DNA from: Cardinalis cardinalis
Taxonomy: Eukaryota > Chordata > Aves > Passeriformes > Cardinalidae
Direction of reading: 5' to 3'
NCBI GenBank assembly: GCA_014549065.1
Contig: JACDOX010000034.1
Coordinates: 3,577,191 to 3,641,190, forward strand
DNA: 64,000 nt
The position numbers were made by a program, and so were the translations under genes. This document shows, piece after piece, positions 1 to 13,252 of this stretch; position 1 is the first letter of the stretch; each line of letters begins with the position of its first letter. A model generated the notes under the pieces. The model was not told the origin of the DNA, did no database searches, and worked only from the letters and a program-made list of their open reading frames with translations.

Positions 1-95
1 AGAAAAAGAAAAAGAAAAAGAAAAAGAAAAAGAAAAAGAAAAAGAAAAAGAAAAAGAAAAAGAAAAAGAAAAAGAAAAAGAAAAAGAAAAAGAAA
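1..95. repeat. (AAAAAG)n hexamer microsatellite
   Basis: The first 95 bases are an almost perfect run of the hexamer AAAAAG, ending where a C breaks the pattern at 96. It begins at the window edge, so its full length is unknown. One strand is entirely purine. No LINE or SINE body is visible on its right, so it does not look like the tail of a recognisable retroposon. Confidence 0.95.
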
Positions 96-2241
96 CAAAG
101 GGAGGAAAAAAACCCCAAGTCCATGAAATAAAATCTCAGCACACAACTTCCAGTACTATGCCATGGCCCACTTATCAGAAGAAAGAAAAGGGATCCAAAG
201 AAGCGTTCATTGCAGCCCTTCTCCCTTACTGTGTGCTCTGAAATGTCATGATATGAGGATGAATATTCTTGACATACAGTCTCTCAAAATCAGCACNTAA
301 AATTGTCATTGATTCAGGGGAAAAGAAAACGAAGACATCACAGGACCCTTTACTACCTTTCTTCTCCCATCTTTCTTGATTACTTCAAAGCTTCTTTGCT
401 TAAGTCAGACTGTGCCACATTAAGAATGCTCAAAATAGTTTTTTCCTGTGTGATGTTTTTACACTGGTGTCATTTCATCTGCTAACACTGATTCTGACTT
501 GTGAATAATAGGTCCATTCTCTGATCTGTAATGGGAAGTGTGTTTCCACTGCTTGTATCACTTAAAGATTTATGGGAAATGACTGAAGTGATGACATGGA
601 CTGGGTCACAGCGGCAGTCCTGATACTGCCTTTAGTTCAAAGATATTCAGTACTCTTCCATCAGCCTCCCTAAGTAGGAGCAGAAGAAGCATGCCAATTA
701 CTGCAAATCATCTACTTTCAAGCTTTTTTACATGTACTGTGCCAAATAATATTTTTGCAGTTACGGTCAAATCTTTTACAGTTGAATAAAATTATTATCA
801 TTACTGCATGAAAGAAACAATTTGCCACAAGAAGTACAGTAGCCGATATAGAGTGTGACATGGGAATAATTCTTTCAATAATGAAGAAAGAGTGGCTAGC
901 CACACTGGTTCTTCCTGGTTTATTTAGGGAACCACAGGTTATGAAACTGAGCAAAATAGTATTTCAGAGAAATGGAGACATCTGGAAAAATAATAGAATA
1001 TAATTGCCATACTGTCATTTCTTGTAATTCACCTAAGGACAGCCAAGGGATTGAAGAGATAGTTCAATTTAAACTNATTTCTATTGACGTGGTCAGATAT
1101 CCTCTTTCCTCAGTTTATTATCCAAACAAATGAGCTTAGTAGAAGACATTATGAAGAGTCTGGACTGATTCCCTTACAATGTAGAGCTACTGCAATTTTC
1201 TCCTAATGACTGTTTTGAAATCCCAAGAGGAGAAAAGTTTGAATTAGTAAGATGTCGCGAAAAACGTCAAGTCAAAGAATCTCTTGGACTGTAAAAGCTA
1301 CATATTGATGTATTGATATTCCAGAGATTTTGGGGCTAAAGTGGAGCTGAGATGTTCATTAAGTTTGTACATAAACTTTAGGCCCGTCATACAAGGTACT
1401 GAAGTCCTTCATCAGGACTAGATCTCCCTTTTCTTTTCAACTTTACTTTCTTTTCTGTGGTTGCCCTTTTATTACATTAATTAAACTTATTTCTCAGGTA
1501 TATTTATTGATTTTTGTGATATCTTTATCAAGCATAACAGAACAAGTCAAGAAAAAAGTCCATAAGGGAATGTCTGAAGTATATTGGTATTCAACTATCA
1601 GACTTCAATGTTTTCACAAGGGAAGAAAACAGAAAAAGAAAAGTTTTAAAACCCCAGAAGTTTCCAGTTAAGGCAGGGAAAATTTTGTGTTTCCTAGAAA
1701 GGGAAATATTTGCAAGAGAGATTTTAAAGAATGATATTTTGAGTTGTAAATACCTAAGTGTGGACTCTTTGCCATGAGGAAGCGAATTTAGACCTGTAGG
1801 GATATAGGCTTTTGAGTCTAAGGTCTGCTTGATTTTTGTTTTCTGAGTGTACTTAGATTTATTTTAGTAGAGTTATTCTTAGCACCTTGCAAATAACACT
1901 TTTGTCTATATTCATATTGTTTATTTATCCTGTCTGCCAAGTACTGAATGTATTTATTTCACAGATGATGCTGAACAGTGCAAGAAATAGTTAAATGCAT
2001 ACACTTCAGGCAATTTTTTTAAAACTGTCATTATTAACAAATCCTAAGGATGTATGCACAGATTGTGCTCAAGCAGTTTGAGAAGCCTCCACCTATCCCT
2101 GGCTTTGGTCCTATGAGATTTTACCAGCCTGAATTTTTTATGGTTCTTACGGACATAATCTTCTCTCACTTTCTAAAACAATAATTATTATTGGTTACAG
2201 AGAATAAAATATACAAGTGGCTTAGCCTATTTTTGAAGTCA
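96..2241. other. Unassigned AT-rich DNA
   Basis: I see no gene, recognisable transposon or RNA here. Open frames do not exceed 80 codons and lack features of real proteins. The stretch has ordinary bird intergenic or intronic texture with short A and T runs. Confidence 0.55.
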
Positions 2242-2264
2242 ACACACACACACACACACACACA
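2242..2264. repeat. (CA)n dinucleotide microsatellite
   Basis: About eleven and a half uninterrupted AC units. This is a short, pure dinucleotide repeat that could vary in length between individuals. Confidence 0.95.
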
Positions 2265-4506
2265 GTCTCAGAGCATTAGAGCTGCAATGAGCATGTTTTC
2301 AAGCTGTAGTCAGTGTATTTTCCTTAAAAGGAAGAGGTCACCCATAGTAACATAACTCCTGTGACTCAGGTAAATGAACATATTGCCGTGATGTCCCTGC
2401 ATTTAAATGCCAAATGACGCTTGTTCCTCAGGTATTTTGTGAAAAACTACAAAAGCTATTGGTGCCAGGGCAATAAACAATCAGATCCCATGAATTTCCA
2501 GGTATATTAAAAATACTGAATTTTCTGCAGTCACTCTTTGCTACCACCTTTTTTTAACCTTCACTATGTCAATGAAATTAGACAAAACCTTGTTAAATTG
2601 GTAATGCATGCAAATTTGACACAGTATTTCATATGAGTGTAATTGCTAAGCTTTTGCATTATAATCCTTTTCCATTTACATTTCTGATGGACCAAAGTAT
2701 CTCTTTATTTTGGGAATTTCAGTTGCAGCCTCTGTACACTTCTAAGAATTAAGGGCAAAAAAAGAAAAAAAAAGTATTTTTTTCCAGCTTCTGCTCACAT
2801 CCCAAACTTGCTTGATTCTAGAAATCATTAAACTCCTACTTCAGCCTGGGAGAAAAGCTCCTTCAGACAAAGTTGTAAAAATGTGAATTTGTTTTGTTTA
2901 GAAAGAATACCTGTAATGTTAACCTTGGTTATGGGTCAAACTCCAGCCCAGCTTCTTATTCACTCCTCCTCCACAGGACAAGGAGAAAATCACAAAGGTA
3001 AGATGAAGAGAGGGAGGTCATTTACCAGTCATTGTCATGGCAAAACAGATTGAGCTTGGGTAAAATGAACTTAATTTATCACCAATTAAAATAGATTTGA
3101 TTAGAAAGAAAAAAAGGAAAAAGTAAAACAGGTCCCTTTCCCTCGCTGCGTCTCTTCCAGGCTCAATTTCAGTCCTTCACTCCTGACTTTACCTNCTATT
3201 CCAGTAGGAAGAGGGATGGGGATGGGTATGTGGTCAGTTCCATATTTGATCCTATCTGCTGCCCCTTCTCCTACTCCATTTTGGGCTCTTCCCCTACTCN
3301 CTTGTGGGCAGGGCCATGGAGGAATGTTTGCAGCTCCGATGTCTCTGTACAGAGGCCATTCCTTTAGCATCCCACTGCCAACACCTGGCACCAATAACCC
3401 ATGCAGAGTTTTCCCCAAAATAATGGAGTAATTTTCTTTCCATTCTCTGGAATTCAATAAATGATCCCTCTTAGTGTGTGAAGCTGATGCCCTAAATCAT
3501 CTCTCTTAATCCTGAAGACACCCTCATAATGTTTTAGAAATAGGAGCTCTCTGGCTCATACCCAGTCTTTGGTTTACTTCAGACCCTGTATTCTGCTGCC
3601 ATTTTGCCTTTTTCAGCAGCATTTCTCTCNTTTCGGACAGCCCTGCACATTACTGAGTTCATTAAAGATCCCATTTTTCTATGGCATTTTTTTGGAAACA
3701 CCTTCTGAGTTCCAGGTTTATTTAATAAGACCAGAGCTCTGCCACTGCATTCTTCATGTCAGTGATTTTCTTTGTGGAGAGAAGCAGAGAAATTGCATTC
3801 CTACTTAAAAAATCATGAAAACACCTTGAAATGAACTGCAGCAAGAGTAGGATCATCTTTACAGCTCACACAGACATGCAGCCATTGCAAAAGACACAAT
3901 CAATTCCATCTAATAATTAATTTTGATTGAATTAAAACTTAATCCCAGAAAAAGATCTCCCTGCAGCTATAGAAGTTTTGTCAACATAAGATTCAACTAC
4001 TCTATTCCAGTTGTTGATCAACCTTACTATAAAAAATATACTACTAATTTCTGCTTTGATTTTATCTAGTTCTATTCCAATTTATAGCCATTGTTTCCTG
4101 CTATTCTTTGTCCCTCATTCTATAAAGCACTTTAATGTGCTTGAATTTATAAATTGCATTTAGCCATATTACCAGTTCATTATGCTGTCATAAAAACTCC
4201 TTTTAAAAGTTATTATTTTCCGTAAGACAGTTGTACTTCCAGCTGACAGGACCTGCATTCTCTTCTGCAACAATATTGAAAGGTGTTTTGTAGGAGAGTG
4301 TCCAATAGGCTGAATCACAACAGATTGTGTGCAATGATTGTTCCTTTCTTACAGAAGCTCTGCCCATGCTTTCATCACTCACAGATTTTTACAGCACCTG
4401 GTTTGTATTTAGGGACACTCCTTTGATGGAGTGCTGCATGTATGAAAAGCACATTTCCTTGTCCCAGGGACCACTGCTTTTGACATTGGTCACAGAGTTG
4501 TTAACC
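2265..4506. other. Unassigned AT-rich DNA
   Basis: No gene or transposon recognised. Overlapping open frames on both strands at about 3101-3457 (118 codons minus, 71 plus) are interrupted by ambiguous bases and have no recognisable motif, so I treat them as chance. Confidence 0.5.
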
Positions 4507-4640
4507 TCAAGTTGAAGCGATGGCCTCAAGTTACACAAGAGAAGGTTTAGATCATATATTAATAAAAATTCCTTCAACCAAGAGATGCTCAGGCATTGGA
4601 ATACACCGCCCAAGGAAAAGGTGGAATCGCCTTGGTGACC
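4507..4640 (+). mobile_element. CR1 LINE fragment, 3' region, plus strand
   Basis: The stretch resembles the 3' part of avian CR1: the 'CTCAAGTT...CA' start, 'GGTTTAGAT...ATATTA', 'AAAATTCCTTCAACC', then 'CAGGCATTGGAA' and a 'CCCAAGGAAAAGGTGGA' block, in the usual order. The end with the ATTCTATG-type tail is missing, and the copy is diverged and partial. CR1 is the main LINE of birds; this relic encodes nothing intact. The identification is from memory of CR1, not from alignment. Confidence 0.8.
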
Positions 4641-6260
4641 TTGGAAGTTTGTCCCAAACTTAGTGAGTCTCCAAGTCTAACTTACCCATTAGTGCGTGAT
4701 CCATTGCTATCAGCTGGTGGGAATCCCTTTCTTTTATCTCTCTCTTTTCCTTAAAAAATAAAAAAAATCAAAGCTTATCTAATTACTCTGCCTCAATAAT
4801 TGTGTAATCCTTTTGAAAAATGTAGAAGGTTTCCACTAAACTGAGGAGATGTGTTCCTCCAGCTTTTATCAGAATAAGCAGTTATGAAAGAAACATCCTC
4901 TACGTTATGTAATGAGAGCAAAGGTAAGAAGTGTACTTACACACCCAGGGGTGAGAATAGGAACAAAAATTTTGACAATGCTAGAGCTCACAGAATTTCC
5001 TGCTGGTAAGAAAGCCTTTGCCTGACAGGTAAATTCACTGGAGGCTCGAACCTATAAAAAGCTATGGACCTTTCCAGCTTCCTGTTTGGATCACTGGCTT
5101 CTTTGCAGCCTCATCTCTTTATTTTCCCATTGGTCCCTGTTATACAGTAGCTGTGGTTAATAATGGACTGGAATTTCTTGAGCTTGATGTGACACAACAG
5201 ACAATTTTATTCTTAGATAATGCATAACTAATTGATGAGCAGGTCTATGTCCTTCTTTAAAAGCAGGACAGAAGCATGTCCAATTAATTAAATTATGTCT
5301 ACAAGATCAGACTCCACTGGGAGTCCCATAAAATCTGAAGACACAGAAAGACGTCAAAAGCTGACACGTTTATTTTTTAACTTGCAAATGCACTCAAATC
5401 AGACTGTCCAGAAGCTGCCCAGTACTGACACAACAAATGAAACTAATAAACAGTCAGATTATTCCCCATAAGCCTCTCCTTAAAGATATTTCTGGTATTG
5501 CTTAACTACCCTCTCCCCAAAATAGTGCCTTTTTACATACTTAGACTGTTTCCTATTTTACTTCTCCAGTTCAAATTTTTGTAGTGTTGACTTGAATCTA
5601 TCTTGCAAATGTTCACAAAGGGAAAACAGAGATGAAAATAACCCCATGATTAGGTGTTACTCTCCATGTTTAGCTAAAAGTAGAAAACTCATATCTGTAG
5701 TCAAATAAACCATCAGTTTTTTTCCTGTTGAGGACTTTTTTCCCCTTTTGAAAGATAAGAATGCATAGTATCCAAGGAAAATGACAAAATAAATTGGTTC
5801 TACATATGCTGAAGGTATTCAGTTAAAATCTATGCCACTGCAAGGAAAGCAAATAGAAGCATCTGGATTATATTAATGTTAGTAATCCCTTCAGTGAGAT
5901 ATAGCTACTGTTCCACAGATAATGCAGAGTACCCTGGACTAAGGATCAAAGAATGCCTTCTGGCTTATGCTAGTGGAAATATTATTTTGGCTTGAAAGCA
6001 CACTGCACCTAGAAAGCAAGACCTTTAAATATAAAATATAAACATAAAATCTTTTAGTTACTTTATGTTTTGATAGGTGTTAAGATTTTCTTCTAAGTAG
6101 GATTGATGCTAGATCTTTTAAAGATGAATTTTGAAAAACTTTAGGAAGGAATTGTTGCTTTTGTCTATACACTGGTCCTATAGCTATCCTAAAAGCAACT
6201 TGCCTTAATTTTACAAGGTATTTTAAAGACTATGAGTATGGAATTCTAAAAAAGAGAAAT
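4641..6260. other. Unassigned AT-rich DNA
   Basis: Nothing recognised. A TATA-box-like TATAAAAAG occurs at 5053-5061 on the plus strand with a CCCATTGG box downstream rather than upstream, so a promoter is not supported. Confidence 0.5.
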
Positions 6261-6320
6261 ATGTATCTCTGTATCTCTCTCTTTCTCTCATCTATCATCT
6301 ATCTGTCTATAGATCTGTAT
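6261..6320. repeat. Degenerate (TATC/TCTC)n tract
   Basis: An imperfect pyrimidine-rich tetranucleotide patch alternating TATCTCTG, CTCTTTCTC and ATCTATC-type units. It looks like an old, decayed tetranucleotide microsatellite. Confidence 0.6.
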
Positions 6321-8729
6321 GCAAAGTAATTATGCTATTTAAATGTGAAATTACATATTGAGAGATATTTCTTTACATATCATTTACAACCTTATATATA
6401 TACAATTTATATCCATATAGACAGAAATATTTATGCATATAAAAAGTTTAAACTTTCTCCAAATCTGCAACAGCCTTATGTATAAGACTATAATACAAGA
6501 TGAAAAAATTTCTGAAAAAATTTCTTATGCTATGTAAAAATTGACAACTTTCATTCTCTCCACCCACCAAAATTCCTTCCACTTCTCTTAGAGAAAATAA
6601 TTAAAACAAGGAAGACAAAATTATGTCTGGCTTGATATATATAAAACATATAATATAAAAATATGCTAATATAATATTAATATAATGCAATATATGTGAC
6701 AGGCCTTAGTGTTGCTCATACTTCTTTTGCCAAATTTACCTCCATAATCCTTTGGCCTGCACATCAGATTTCTTTTCCCCCATTCCTTGCCTTTGTTTAC
6801 TATTACATTGTTTGCAGATTTGTCAAAAACCTGCCCTTTCAGGTTTTGATGAATAAGAGGCCAGTGTCTCAGTAAGNCTCATTTCAATAGCTGCAGCAAC
6901 ACTGGGGTGCAAGGTAGTCCCCAAGTCAGCTTCAGGGCAAAATTATCCTAATCTACATTCTTTAAGTCCTGAGGTACTCTCAGATCTCATTCTCAACCAA
7001 CCAGGTGTGACCTTTCCAGGTACATGTGTGTTGGGCTGAGGACTGTAAGCTTAAAAATGGTAAAGATATAGGAGAAATGCTATTGAAATATTTAATCAAA
7101 TCCTCCACCCAGAGACATGATGCAGCGCTGGCTTCCATGTTGTTGCACGGGGTTGACCATGATAGGAATTTTCAGAGCTGCTGTTCACTATCCAGCCTGG
7201 TTTGAGTATCTGGTTTACAAGACTTCAGTCATCAGATTTCAAGAGAACAACCCTCTCAAGGAAAGAAAATGTATTTCTTTATATTTTCATGTATATATAT
7301 AGACAAATACACAATATTTGCAGTGTAGCCTAATGACGTTCCACACAGAAAAATAATTATTGTAACAAGTGATTTGCTATAATAAAAGCAATACTATATA
7401 GCTGCAGAGAACATTCTTTGTGAGGCTTAATTCTAGTGAAGCTTTTTTTCTGTGGCAGCACTAATCACTTTAGAAGCCACTGTGACAACATTTTTCTCTT
7501 GTTGGTGATTCACAATTTCTTTCTGCTGAAATCTCTCTGAGGTTTGACCAGTCCCAGTGGAGTCTATCTCCCATTCTCCATTCTGTGCTTGCCCCTTTGG
7601 ATATCCAAGTACTGACTTTGCCTTCCCTTATTCTGGTGATATCTATACCGTACATATCTATACCCTGTAACGTGTCAAGTGAAAGTATCTCTTCCTTGTC
7701 ATGAGTGGGATGTGCTGTGTGCATTGCACTTAAAGAACTGCAAACATCTGTGTGGCCAAAGTGTGAATTGTTGTAAATCTGTGGGATTTCTTCTTTTGGG
7801 GGTCCACCAATATCTGGGAAGCACAGAGAAAAGAACGACAGGCACAAGCCACTTGCCAGTTCTGGACTGTGGGAACCTCCACGCCAACAAAACCCAATCN
7901 GCTGAATTTTCACAAGGACCTGGTTATAACACAGAATATCAGTTTGTTTATAGTTTCACAGAGGCCAGAGTAGAGGGTCAGGTGCCTGATTAATCATGTT
8001 TAATTACCAGCTCTTATTAGGCTCATATCCATTTGGGCACCATGCTGTAGTGCAGCAGAGAGATCGCCACCCACTGTGTGAGCAGGAGTGGCAGGCAGGC
8101 ACATGCGGCTCCTGCGACTCTTTTTTGTCTGGAAAATGCAGTTGGAAACTGTACTGTCATGCACAAAACATAAAACACTAAATGTGCTTTCATCTTGGTT
8201 TATATAAGCTGCATTTCAACACAGATATTTCGGGCTACCTGACATAGTGCTTTGTGTGGAACATAGTCCTGTATTTCAGGAGGAATTTTTGGACAAACAT
8301 GGGTTTTTTTTGCAGCCTATAAATATAAGTACATTGGCAAGCATACTTTGATTAAAAGTCTTTAAAATTACATAAAGAAAAATCGCAAGTCAGGACATAC
8401 ACTGCTATCATGATATAAGTTAATTTGATAAAAAGAATTTGCCTACCTAAATAAGCTTACATGCATGAAAGATTGAAAACTTTTACAGGTATTTTTCCTA
8501 TGGTTCTCAATATATATCTTCCCACTTTTAACACTGTCTCCCAATAGTGCTAGACCTAAAGTCTTGCCTGAAGGTAGCTATGATATTAATATACACAATG
8601 TGTAAACCAGCTTGCCTATCTTNCCTTCTGCTTGCAAGGTTGTATTCTGTTTTTACAGTACAGACTGTTAGAAAAGTATTTCCACTGATGCTTAACGTTC
8701 CACAGCAGGGATAAGAATTATACCCTCAA
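6321..8729. other. Unassigned DNA with AT-rich tracts
   Basis: About 6380-6440 and 6635-6700 are made almost only of A and T with TATATA and AATATAAT blocks. 7470-7913 holds a 147-codon minus-strand open frame containing one ambiguous base; it has no recognisable domain and I do not call it a gene. Nothing else is identified. Confidence 0.5.
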
Positions 8730-8917
8730 AAATTTCATAGACCAGTTTGGGTTGGAAGGGAACTTTAAGGGACATCTAGCCCAACAGCCCCTGCAATGAG
8801 TAAGGATATTTTTAACTAGATCAGGTTGCTTAGGGCCCCGTACAACACGACCTTGAATGCTTCCACGGGTGAGGCATCTACAACCTCTTTGGGTAACCTG
8901 TTCCAGTTTCATCCCTT
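8730..8917 (-). mobile_element. CR1 LINE 3' end, minus strand
   Basis: Read on the minus strand, this is the terminal part of avian CR1. On the plus strand it shows the diagnostic reverse-complement blocks 'TTTGGGTTGGAAGGGA', 'CATCTAGCCCAAC', 'TAGATCAGGTTGCT', 'GACCTTGAATGCTTCCA' and 'AACCTCTTTGGGTAACCTG' in order. The 3' end faces left and the copy is 5'-truncated, as most CR1 copies are. The tail has decayed (TCATAGACC in place of the usual ATAGAAT). Confidence 0.9.
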
Positions 8918-9927
8918 TTGCAATTATTGCAATTAAATCTGCTTAGCAAACTTCCATAAAAATAAAATGATCTACTTGTAAATTCTAATACTGCTAAAGG
9001 AACTAATTGTAAAATGTTAAAGAAAAAAATATTGAGAACTGAACATCTGCTGTGTTTGTGACTCTAAAACCTCTACTTGGCATACTCATTTGCAGACTTA
9101 TACTTTCAGGATTTGTTTAGGAAGATGCTGGAAACATGCCACTACCTCTCATGCCATAAAAATTATACAGATGAGCAAAATGAATGAATTACTAAGTTAT
9201 ATGTGAACTTCCCAGAAAATGTGGGACATTCAGAAGTTCCTGCCTCAGAACAGAGAGCTGAGAGCCACCTTTTTTCCTTTGTGTTACCATGCAGCCTTAC
9301 TATCCATTTTAAAAAATTGTCCTCTGTCCAGCACTATATGTAATTAAGAACCTTTTGAAAATAATGATTTAATGATCTGCCTTTTTTTCCCCCACGTTGT
9401 AGCCAAGCAAACAGAGCAAATGACTCAGTCACAAAAGGTTCAGACTATTATTTTATATGGACACATCATTGCAGCTGACAGTGCTTCACCTGGATGATAT
9501 GTCTTAAGGTAACAGCATAAATTAAGAACTAAGCCATTATAAAGTGATCTTTTTTTTTTCTCCCTCTGTTTGACATTATGCAACTCACAAAAATGGCTTG
9601 AAGAAAGAAGGCCTTTTGCAAGGCAGTTCTGTCTTCACGAGACTAAATTCTGAATTATGAAAAGTCAAGCACTATAAGTATAAATCCTCTCTAGAGGATC
9701 ACAATATCTTCATGCTTCCATTTTGTCATGGAAACTCTTTTAAGACTTGTAGCTTTCCATCCAGTCTTTGGTCAGGTGTATTCATCTGGGGCTTTTGGCC
9801 CCAAAAAGGAATTTTTTTGGCTAAGTTCTTAGCTCTGCTTTGATCTCTTTACCACCTTATATTAAAAAAAAAAAAAAGTGTGAAAAGAGTTGAACCATTT
9901 TGAGCCCAAGTAGCTTGGACTTACCAT
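8918..9927. other. Unassigned AT-rich DNA
   Basis: Nothing recognised. A run of 14 A lies at 9864-9877 and a T-run near 9551. Confidence 0.5.
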
Positions 9928-10206
9928 AGATCTCTTCTCCCAAGCAACAAGTGATAGAAGAGGAAATGGTCTCAGGTTGTGCCAGGTAATGTTTGGATAT
10001 TAGAAAAAATTTCTTCACTGAAACAGTGGTCAGGCATTGGAGCAGGCTGCACAGGGAAATGGTGGACTCATCATCAACAGAGGTATTTAAAAGGCATGTG
10101 GATACAGCACTTAGGGACAAATTTTAGTGTCAGACTTGGCAGGGCTGGGTTAATAGTTGGACTTGATCTGGAAGATGCTTTCAAACCTAAATGATTCTAT
10201 GATTCT
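9928..10206 (+). mobile_element. CR1 LINE 3' end with intact-type tail, plus strand
   Basis: This is a 5'-truncated CR1 copy reading rightward. It has 'GTGATAGAAGAGGAAATGG', 'TTTGGATATTAGAAAAAATT', 'TCAGGCATTGGAGCAGGCTG', 'TTGGACTTGATC', 'TTTCAAACCTAAATG' and ends 'ATTCTATGATTCT', the characteristic CR1 3' terminal repeat. CR1 inserts by target-primed reverse transcription, usually without a clear target duplication, and I see none. Confidence 0.92.
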
Positions 10207-13175
10207 CTGACTGAAAGAACCCTAGCTCAAGACTGCAGTTTTGTTCCAAATTATGCGACTTCCTGGGTAGAAGAACCGCATAGGGGTTTTCTGCAGGTCT
10301 GCCTGTTGGGCTGTTGTGTCTGCACTATTACTACATATGGTCTGAGTTCAAACTCAGATTGGCTGATGTTCCTACTCTGATGGCAGTCATAAAGCTGTCT
10401 CAGCAGGGGAAAAGTCCAGCTGCACCCTGTGCTGTCTGACAAATGTGTGCAGCAGGGGCAGATCCCCTCCTAACAGGCTTCAGCTCACTGCCTTCAATTT
10501 GCTCTTACAGTGGTGGTCTGGGACTAACGCTCTTACTCAAACTGTGGGAGCAGGAACCAAATGGTTTTGGGATGCTTCAAGAGCATGGGTGAATACTGTG
10601 CTAGCTCATGGGAGGAGACTGCTCTGGAGGGCAGCAAAATCTGTTTCAGATTAAACGGAGATGGAGGCAAAGTGTCTATACAACAGATTTTTCTTTGCCT
10701 ACCAGAACATTGCTTCTTTCTTTGTATAGTGCAATGGATTTAACTGCTCGCAGTGAACAGACGGGATTGATTTATGTTTGCAGAGGAATTTCATGAAAGC
10801 TGCCAGTTCTTTCATTTTACCCATTTTTCAACACCTTCTGACTGTAAAATTGGCTAAGTTGTGCTGACTTCTAACTGATGATGCCAAAACTGTTCCCAAA
10901 AACCAGTCAGGATTTCTTCAATCTTCTTTCTGAGAGGGATAAGCTTGGAAGGGAGCAGGCCATCTTAGAAATGCATTATGGCCAGGTAGGGAAAAAAAGG
11001 AGGACAAAGGGATAGGTGTTCGTGATATGCTTCTCAGCTTTCAGCGGAGGAGATTCATCATCAAGACCAGGATTAGGACAGTGAAGATATGCTCCTCATT
11101 CCAGGTTAATCTCAGAAGTTTCTTTTTTTCTGTATATTGATTTGGTCACAGCTCCTGACTCCTCAGTGCTGCTCCTCAGCCTGCTTTCTGCCTCTTCCAA
11201 GAAATTTCTAGATCTGGAGCATCAACTTCCCAGCAGCAGCTGTCTGAGAAGCACAGTAGGAAGAAGTTACTTGTTTGGGTCCTTACATCTGTTAAGAATA
11301 ATTATTTTTGGCACAGACTCTCCTTATGGATGCCTTCATAGATATCCCTGCTCTTTTCGTAGCTGTTCCTCTGCTGGTGCTTTCTCCTGGTCTGTATTTC
11401 TCACATGTCTTCAAAGCCTGACCAAAACTCAGGGTTGACAACAAGACAATGACCTTTAAAAGCACAGCTGAAACATGAAGGGAAAAGTTGCTCACCTCAG
11501 GAATGAAGGCCATGGAAGGAGACTGGGGGATGATATTCATTGTAACAGTGTCAAGGTCTACCAACAGCGCTGCAGGAGGCACACTAAAGTGACTTTAATA
11601 GAGACGCAAGTGAAAGAGAAATGTCATGACCCAAGGATCCAGGGGAACAGATGAACAGGAACATTGTACTCTTTATGCCTCCTGTGAAGGATAGAATATT
11701 TTTGGGGGTAACTTTTAAAACTGACACATGTTAAAACTTTTATAAGAAATAAGAAAGTTTCTAAGTTTTCTGATTCCTAAGGCTAGATGATCCAGATCCA
11801 GGAGCTGGTGTCATGTGATGCCAGTTACGTGAGTTGCACAGTAAGTATGATTATATATGAGATTTAAACAAACTGTGCATGGATATTTTAGAAATTTTTA
11901 GATGACCCTTGAAATTTTCCATTACACCAAAAAATTGTCTAATTCCTTAGCATAAAATAGATTAATATCTGAAATGCAAAGCCATCAAATATCGGGTAAA
12001 AAAACTTCATCTCATTTACCTTGGAGCTTAAGTGCCAGACTAAAATCATTAGCTTCATTCATGCCAGTGAGTTTTCAAAGAGAAATTATGGCCTTTATTC
12101 AACTGTGCATGTCACACTGCTTTAGAGAAAAGATTCAGCAACATTAAAAGTAATGAGCAGGTTTAGAAGTGAGTGACTAAAGTAACATGCATCCAGAAAT
12201 GATTGCAAAGATGTTGCTCTGTGTGTGCATCCAGACAGAGCACTAATATTAAGACACAAAACTAGTGTTGTCTTCCAAAGCATGTGGTGATGTGGTGGGT
12301 GAGTGGAAAAAATAATAATTTTGTCAAAATATCTCCACTGCTTGTTTTCTTGGCCCAGTACTGATTTTTACAAAAGATACCTGCTTGGCATTTCTGCAGT
12401 TGCTTACTCATTTTCTGTAAATGACATTGCTGCCTGTCATTTCTCAGAGTAGCTAGGTAGCCACNAGGAAAAAAAAAAGAGAGAGGAAAAATAAAAAAGG
12501 ATCATTCTAATATATCTAAGAATACAGATATAACACCTGCAAAACAATATTCTTCATGTTTTTCCTTTGCTCAACTGCCAGCCCACTGTATGTGGAGTAG
12601 ATGCAGTGAATCATAGAAAGTCTTATAAAACTGACTTTCTCTGCAACATTTTACACTTACTTTGCCAGCTTCTTAAAAATTAGAGGGATAGAGCAGCCCA
12701 CAAAAACCTGCATGTCTTCAAACACACTCATTCCCACACATGTGTGCCACCTTTGCTTGTAATATTTTTCAAGGCTGGAAATNTGGAAAAGCATTCTCTA
12801 TTTAGATAGCATTTTATTGCTCCTTCAAACTCCCGAAGGAGGTTTGGGCTGATTTCACAGAGTTCAAATGGATATAATTCAAACATTAACCATTTAGGTT
12901 CTTTACATTATAACTTCTCTTGGTAAGAAAAGGTGGAATATATTGCTAGATTTAAGACAAAAAAATTACAATACATACAATATTTCCTATGCCTAATTTA
13001 TTTTATAGATATAAAATTAGTGGATGTACTTGCTGTTCTACATGTCAATAAAATACAGCTTTAAATTCAACCACTCAGACCTTACTGAAAACATGATCCA
13101 TGTCAACAGTTCATTTTTACTTGAATTCCTTTAGAATAAAGTGCATTATTTAAGTTTGTAACACCCAGTTCGTGA
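10207..13175. other. Unassigned DNA
   Basis: No gene or transposon is identified. 10,250-11,600 is somewhat less AT-rich and has several overlapping open frames of 60-98 codons on both strands, none with a recognisable motif. It could be an unrecognised old repeat or a 3'UTR-like segment. Confidence 0.45.
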
Positions 13176-13194
13176 GAAAAAAAAAAAAAAAANA

Positions 13195-13250
<56 letters not shown>

Positions 13251-13252
13251 AG
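13176..13252. repeat. A-run followed by (GAAA)n microsatellite
   Basis: A run of about 16 A (13,177-13,192, then one ambiguous base) passes directly into about 14 GAAA units. All bases on the plus strand are purines. Such an A-run plus GAAA tail could be the remains of a poly-A retroposon tail, but no body is recognisable to its left. Confidence 0.95.

Noticed and set aside
5053..5061. TATAAAAAG as a promoter TATA box
   Set aside because: No initiator, upstream CCAAT/GC box or downstream gene is visible; such words are frequent in AT-rich DNA.
7470..7913. 147-codon minus-strand frame as a gene
   Set aside because: No domain, an ambiguous base in the frame, and overlapping open frames on the other strand.
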